Source: Halomonas sp. MCCC 1A13316
Lineage (GTDB): Bacteria; Pseudomonadota; Gammaproteobacteria; Pseudomonadales; Halomonadaceae
Length of the DNA: 64,000 nt
Assembly: GCF_014931605.1 (NCBI RefSeq)
Contig: NZ_CP053382.1
Location: forward strand, 434,001 to 498,000
Reading direction: 5' to 3'
The position numbers were made by a program, and so were the translations under genes. Under the pieces are notes generated by a model. The model saw only the letters and a list, made by a program, of their open reading frames with translations. It did not search any database and was not told the DNA's origin. Shown here piece after piece: positions 61,173 through 64,000 of the stretch. Position 1 is the stretch's first letter. Every line of letters begins with the position of its first letter.

Positions 61173-62573
61173 ATGTTCCAGAACCTCAGCGAGCGGCTTT
61201 CCCAGACGCTCAAGTCCATCAAGGGCCAGGCGCGCCTGACCGAGGACAACATCAAGGACACCCTGCGCGAGGTGCGTCGCGCACTGCTCGAGGCCGATGT
61301 CGCGCTGCCGGTGGTCAAGGACTTCATCGAGCGGGTGCGCGAGCGTGCCGTGGGGCAGGAGGTGTCAAAGAGCCTCTCGCCGGGTCAACAGTTCGTCAAG
61401 ATCGTCCAGCAGGAGCTGGAAGCGACCATGGGCGAGGCCAACGAAGGGCTTTCGCTCAAGGGCTCGCCTTCGGTGGTGCTGATGGCCGGTCTGCAGGGGG
61501 CGGGCAAGACCACCTCGGTGGCCAAGCTGGCGCGCTACCTCAGGGAGCGTGAAAAGAAGAAGGTGCTGGTGGTGTCCGCCGACGTCTATCGACCGGCGGC
61601 CATCGACCAGCTCGAGACGCTGGCCAGCGAAGTCGGCGTCGACTTTTTTCCGTCGCGCTCCGACCAGAAGCCGGTTGCCATCGCCGAGGCGGCGCTCAAG
61701 CACGCCAAGATACAGTTTCACGATGTCGTGATCGTCGATACCGCCGGGCGCTTGGCGATCGACGAGGCCATGATGGCCGAGATCGCCGAGCTGCATCGGG
61801 CCTGCCAGCCGCAGGAAACCCTGTTCGTGGTCGATGCCATGACCGGGCAGGACGCCGCCAACACGGCCAAGGCGTTCCATGAGGCGCTGCCGCTGACCGG
61901 TGTGATCCTGACCAAGGCCGACGGCGATGCCCGTGGCGGTGCGGCGCTCTCGGTGCGTCACATCACCGGCAAGCCGATCAAGTTCATGGGCGTGGGCGAG
62001 AAGGTCGATGCGCTCGAGCCCTTCCACCCGGATCGGGTAGCCTCACGCATCCTCGGTATGGGCGACGTACTGTCGCTGATCGAGGAGGCCGAGCGCACGG
62101 TCGACAAGAAGAAAGCCGAGCAGTTGGCCAAGAAGGTCAAGAAGGGCGAGGGTTTCGATCTCGAGGACTTCCGCGACCAGCTCCAGCAGCTCAAGAAGAT
62201 GGGTGGCATGGGCGGCCTGCTCGGCAAGCTGCCGGGGATGGGGCAGATGGCCGAAATGGCCCAGGGCCCCGGGCCCGAGAAGGAGCTGGGCAAGCTCGAG
62301 GCGCTGATCAACTCGATGACGCCTCAAGAGCGACGCAAGCCCGAGATCATCAATGGCTCGCGCAAGCGTCGCATTGCCACTGGTGCCGGCCTGCAGGTAC
62401 CCGATCTCAATCGACTGCTCAAGCAGCACAAGCAGATGCAGAAGATGATGAAGAAGGCGGGCAAGAAGGGCGGCATGCAAAAGATGATGCGCGGCATGTC
62501 CGGCATGATGGGCGGCGGTGGCCCTGGCGGCCCTGGCGGGATGGGCGGCCCCGGTGGCTTCCCGTGGCGCTGA
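61173..62573 (+). CDS. ffh: Signal recognition particle protein Ffh
   Basis: 466 residues. N domain (LSERLSQTLKSIKGQARLTE), G domain with GLQGAGKTTSVAKLARYL, VSADVYRPAAIDQLETLA, DTAGRLAID, TKADGDARGGAALS and GVGEKVDALEPFHPD, then the Met-rich M domain ending in MMRGMSGMMGGGGPGG. It binds 4.5S RNA and targets membrane-protein nascent chains to FtsY. The long glycine-rich tail is normal for this family in gammaproteobacteria. It is followed by the ribosomal-protein operon rpsP-rimM-trmD. Confidence 0.98.
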   Translation: MFQNLSERLSQTLKSIKGQARLTEDNIKDTLREVRRALLEADVALPVVKDFIERVRERAVGQEVSKSLSPGQQFVKIVQQELEATMGEANEGLSLKGSPSVVLMAGLQGAGKTTSVAKLARYLREREKKKVLVVSADVYRPAAIDQLETLASEVGVDFFPSRSDQKPVAIAEAALKHAKIQFHDVVIVDTAGRLAIDEAMMAEIAELHRACQPQETLFVVDAMTGQDAANTAKAFHEALPLTGVILTKADGDARGGAALSVRHITGKPIKFMGVGEKVDALEPFHPDRVASRILGMGDVLSLIEEAERTVDKKKAEQLAKKVKKGEGFDLEDFRDQLQQLKKMGGMGGLLGKLPGMGQMAEMAQGPGPEKELGKLEALINSMTPQERRKPEIINGSRKRRIATGAGLQVPDLNRLLKQHKQMQKMMKKAGKKGGMQKMMRGMSGMMGGGGPGGPGGMGGPGGFPWR

Positions 62574-62818
62574 CGGCCGAGCTCGATAAAAGGGTTCCAA
62601 AGCCGGGCTGATTTCCGTAGAATGCTGCGTCTTCATGGCAGGACCGTGGCTCTGCCCGGCTGCACGCTTGTAAAGAAGCGCTTGTAAAGAAAGTGACCGA
62701 ATGACGCGAAGGCGGGTCCACGGACCCGCTTTCCTGGCAATGCCGAGAAAGCCGGCCAATAGCCGGCTCGGCGCATATCGGTAGTAAACGTAACCTCAAC
62801 CGAAGGACAGTTAACGCC
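62574..62818 (+). promoter_or_regulatory. Leader of the rpsP operon with hairpins and a tandem repeat
   Basis: TAGAAT at 62618-62623 is a possible -10. The leader then has two adjacent copies of CGCTTGTAAAGAA (62665-62677 and 62679-62691). A hairpin GCGGGTCC/GGACCCGC (62712-62729) is followed by TTT, and a second one AGCCGGC/GCCGGCT lies at 62750-62768. These may end ffh transcription or regulate the ribosomal-protein mRNA. The Shine-Dalgarno before rpsP is GAAGGA. Confidence 0.5.
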
Positions 62819-63067
62819 ATGGTTACCATTCGTCTGGCACGTGGTGGCGCCAAGAAGCGTCCCTTCTACCACCTGACCGTGACCGATTCACGCAACTCCC
62901 GCGACGGCCGTTTCATCGAGCGTCTGGGCTTCTTCAATCCGATCGCCCGTGGGCAGGAAGAGCGCCTGCGCGTCGACCTGGACCGCATCGCTCACTGGCA
63001 GGGCCAGGGTGCACAGTTGTCCGACCGTGTGGCCGAGCTGGTCAAGGAAGCCCGCAAGCAGGCCTGA
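62819..63067 (+). CDS. rpsP: 30S ribosomal protein S16
   Basis: 82 residues, the usual size: [40 protein letters not shown], and the end [13 protein letters not shown]16 is needed for 30S assembly. It starts the rpsP-rimM-trmD operon (rplS is expected beyond the window). It is well spaced from ffh by a structured leader. Confidence 0.98.
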   Translation: MVTIRLARGGAKKRPFYHLTVTDSRNSRDGRFIERLGFFNPIARGQEERLRVDLDRIAHWQGQGAQLSDRVAELVKEARKQA

Positions 63068-63089
63068 GCCTGTGATGCCCGGTGAGATC

Positions 63090-63647
63090 ATGAGCGAGCA
63101 GGCCGAACGCAGCGAACGCGACGAGCATGTGGTGCTGGGCAAGCTGACCAGCCCCTACGGCGTCAAGGGATGGCTCAAGGTCTACTCCCACACCAGTCCG
63201 ATGGATGGCATCCTTGAGTACCCGCAGTGGGTATTGAGGCAGGGCGATGTCCTGAAGCGTCATCGGCTGCAGCAGGGGCGGCGACAAGGCAAGGGTCTGG
63301 TGGTCCTGCTTGAGGGCGTCGACTCGCGTGAAACGGCCGAGCAGATGGCCGGTGCCGAGATCCTGCTGCCCAAGGCCGACCTTCCCGAGCTTGGCGGCAA
63401 CGAATATTACTGGCACCAACTGGAAGGACTCACGGTCGTGACCCGTGAAGGTGTGGTGCTGGGGCGCGTCGCTTACCTGTTCGAGACTGGCGCCAACGAC
63501 GTACTGGTGGTCAAGGGCGACCCCGAAGGGACGCCACCGACCATCGACGATCGGGAGCGCCTGTTGCCCTTCCTGCCCGACGAGGTGATCGTCGCGGTGG
63601 ATCTGGAGGGTGGCCGTATGGCCGTCGACTGGGATCCTGACTTTTGA
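63090..63647 (+). CDS. rimM: 16S rRNA processing protein RimM
   Basis: 185 residues from ATG 63090 (GGTGAG upstream); an ATG five codons earlier (63075) is possible. [20 protein letters not shown] is the N-terminal RimM domain. [20 protein letters not shown] and [20 protein letters not shown] are the PRC-barrel part. It helps fold the 30S head together with S19. It follows rpsP by 22 bases, and its stop overlaps a possible TTG start of trmD. Confidence 0.96.
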   Translation: MSEQAERSERDEHVVLGKLTSPYGVKGWLKVYSHTSPMDGILEYPQWVLRQGDVLKRHRLQQGRRQGKGLVVLLEGVDSRETAEQMAGAEILLPKADLPELGGNEYYWHQLEGLTVVTREGVVLGRVAYLFETGANDVLVVKGDPEGTPPTIDDRERLLPFLPDEVIVAVDLEGGRMAVDWDPDF

Positions 63648-63685
63648 CTATCGAGGCGGATGCCGGGCCGAGCAGGTCGCCGGGC

Positions 63686-64000
63686 ATGTGGGTCGGGGTC
63701 GTGTCGCTTTTTCCCGAGATGTTCGAGGCCATCAGCCGGCACGGCGTCACGGGGCGGGCTGTCAGCCAGGGGCGGGTGGCGCTGGAGTTCTGGAGCCCGC
63801 GCGACTATGCCAGCGATCGGCATCGCACCGTGGATGATCGACCCTACGGCGGCGGTCCCGGCATGCTGATGAAGGTCGACACCCTGCGAGCGGCCATCCA
63901 CGCTGCACGCGACAGGGCGAGCGAGGTGACAGGACAGCGTCCGCGCGTGGTCTACCTCTCGCCCCAAGGGCGCAGGCTCGATCAGCAGGGCGTACGTGAA
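63686..64000 (+). CDS. trmD: tRNA (guanine-37-N1)-methyltransferase TrmD, 3' cut by window
   Basis: The visible 105 residues begin [20 protein letters not shown] and contain [18 protein letters not shown] and [15 protein letters not shown], the start of the knotted SPOUT fold and its SAM site. The gene continues beyond the window. The ATG at 63686 matches the usual TrmD start; a TTG at 63644 overlapping the rimM stop would add 14 residues and is an alternative. The enzyme makes m1G37 in tRNAs that read CNN codons and is essential for frame keeping. Confidence 0.95.
   Translation, partial: MWVGVVSLFPEMFEAISRHGVTGRAVSQGRVALEFWSPRDYASDRHRTVDDRPYGGGPGMLMKVDTLRAAIHAARDRASEVTGQRPRVVYLSPQGRRLDQQGVRE

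Overview
The window looks like chromosomal DNA of a halophilic or marine gammaproteobacterium of the Halomonadaceae (Halomonas type). The reasons are GC-rich coding DNA, the gene order ffh-rpsP-rimM-trmD, a minCDE operon, a PHA-type acetoacetyl-CoA reductase, a fused CysN-CysC enzyme and a KpsC/KpsS capsule system. This is inferred from gene content, not from a marker-gene comparison.

Region 1 (1-11.9 kb) is a surface-polysaccharide locus on the + strand. It holds three glycosyltransferases, three different sulfotransferase-like proteins and a helical-repeat/alpha-beta hydrolase fusion. The first gene is cut by the window edge, and one sulfotransferase sits in AT-rich, probably imported DNA. 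Region 2 (11.9-18.3 kb) imports and activates sulfate: an SLC13-type permease (- strand), a degenerate IS630-like protein, cysD, cysNC and cysQ. CysD and CysNC make PAPS, the sulfotransferases could use it, and CysQ could remove the PAP by-product. Together they suggest a sulfated exopolysaccharide or capsule.

Region 3 (18.3-28.3 kb) is accessory DNA. It holds an IS605-type TnpB remnant at the end of cysQ, an outer-membrane barrel gene, an IS66 remnant and a minus-strand catabolic cluster: a TRAP transporter, two-subunit aconitase X, a SulP permease and a GntR regulator. Region 4 (28.3-42.9 kb) is a six-gene operon with coupled junctions: kpsC, kpsS, a short-chain dehydrogenase, an LTA-synthase-like membrane phosphotransferase, a 2506-residue FAS-like polyketide synthase and an alpha-oxoamine synthase. 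It resembles the Sinorhizobium rkpAGHIJ K-antigen genes. The likely product is an unusual, possibly sphingoid-like, lipid linked to capsule synthesis. This is the most interesting system in the window.

Region 5 (43.0-46.1 kb) is a small integrase islet (HD protein, tyrosine recombinase, excisionase-like protein, Cro-like regulator, operator palindromes) next to an initiator tRNA gene. Region 6 (46.1-64 kb) is mostly core chromosome: phaB, a DUF349 protein, minCDE, sbcB, an M16 protease, a SRAP-family protein that has lost its catalytic residues, a TetR regulator, a PlsC-like acyltransferase, a CorC/HlyC protein, ypjD, ffh, rpsP, rimM and the start of trmD.
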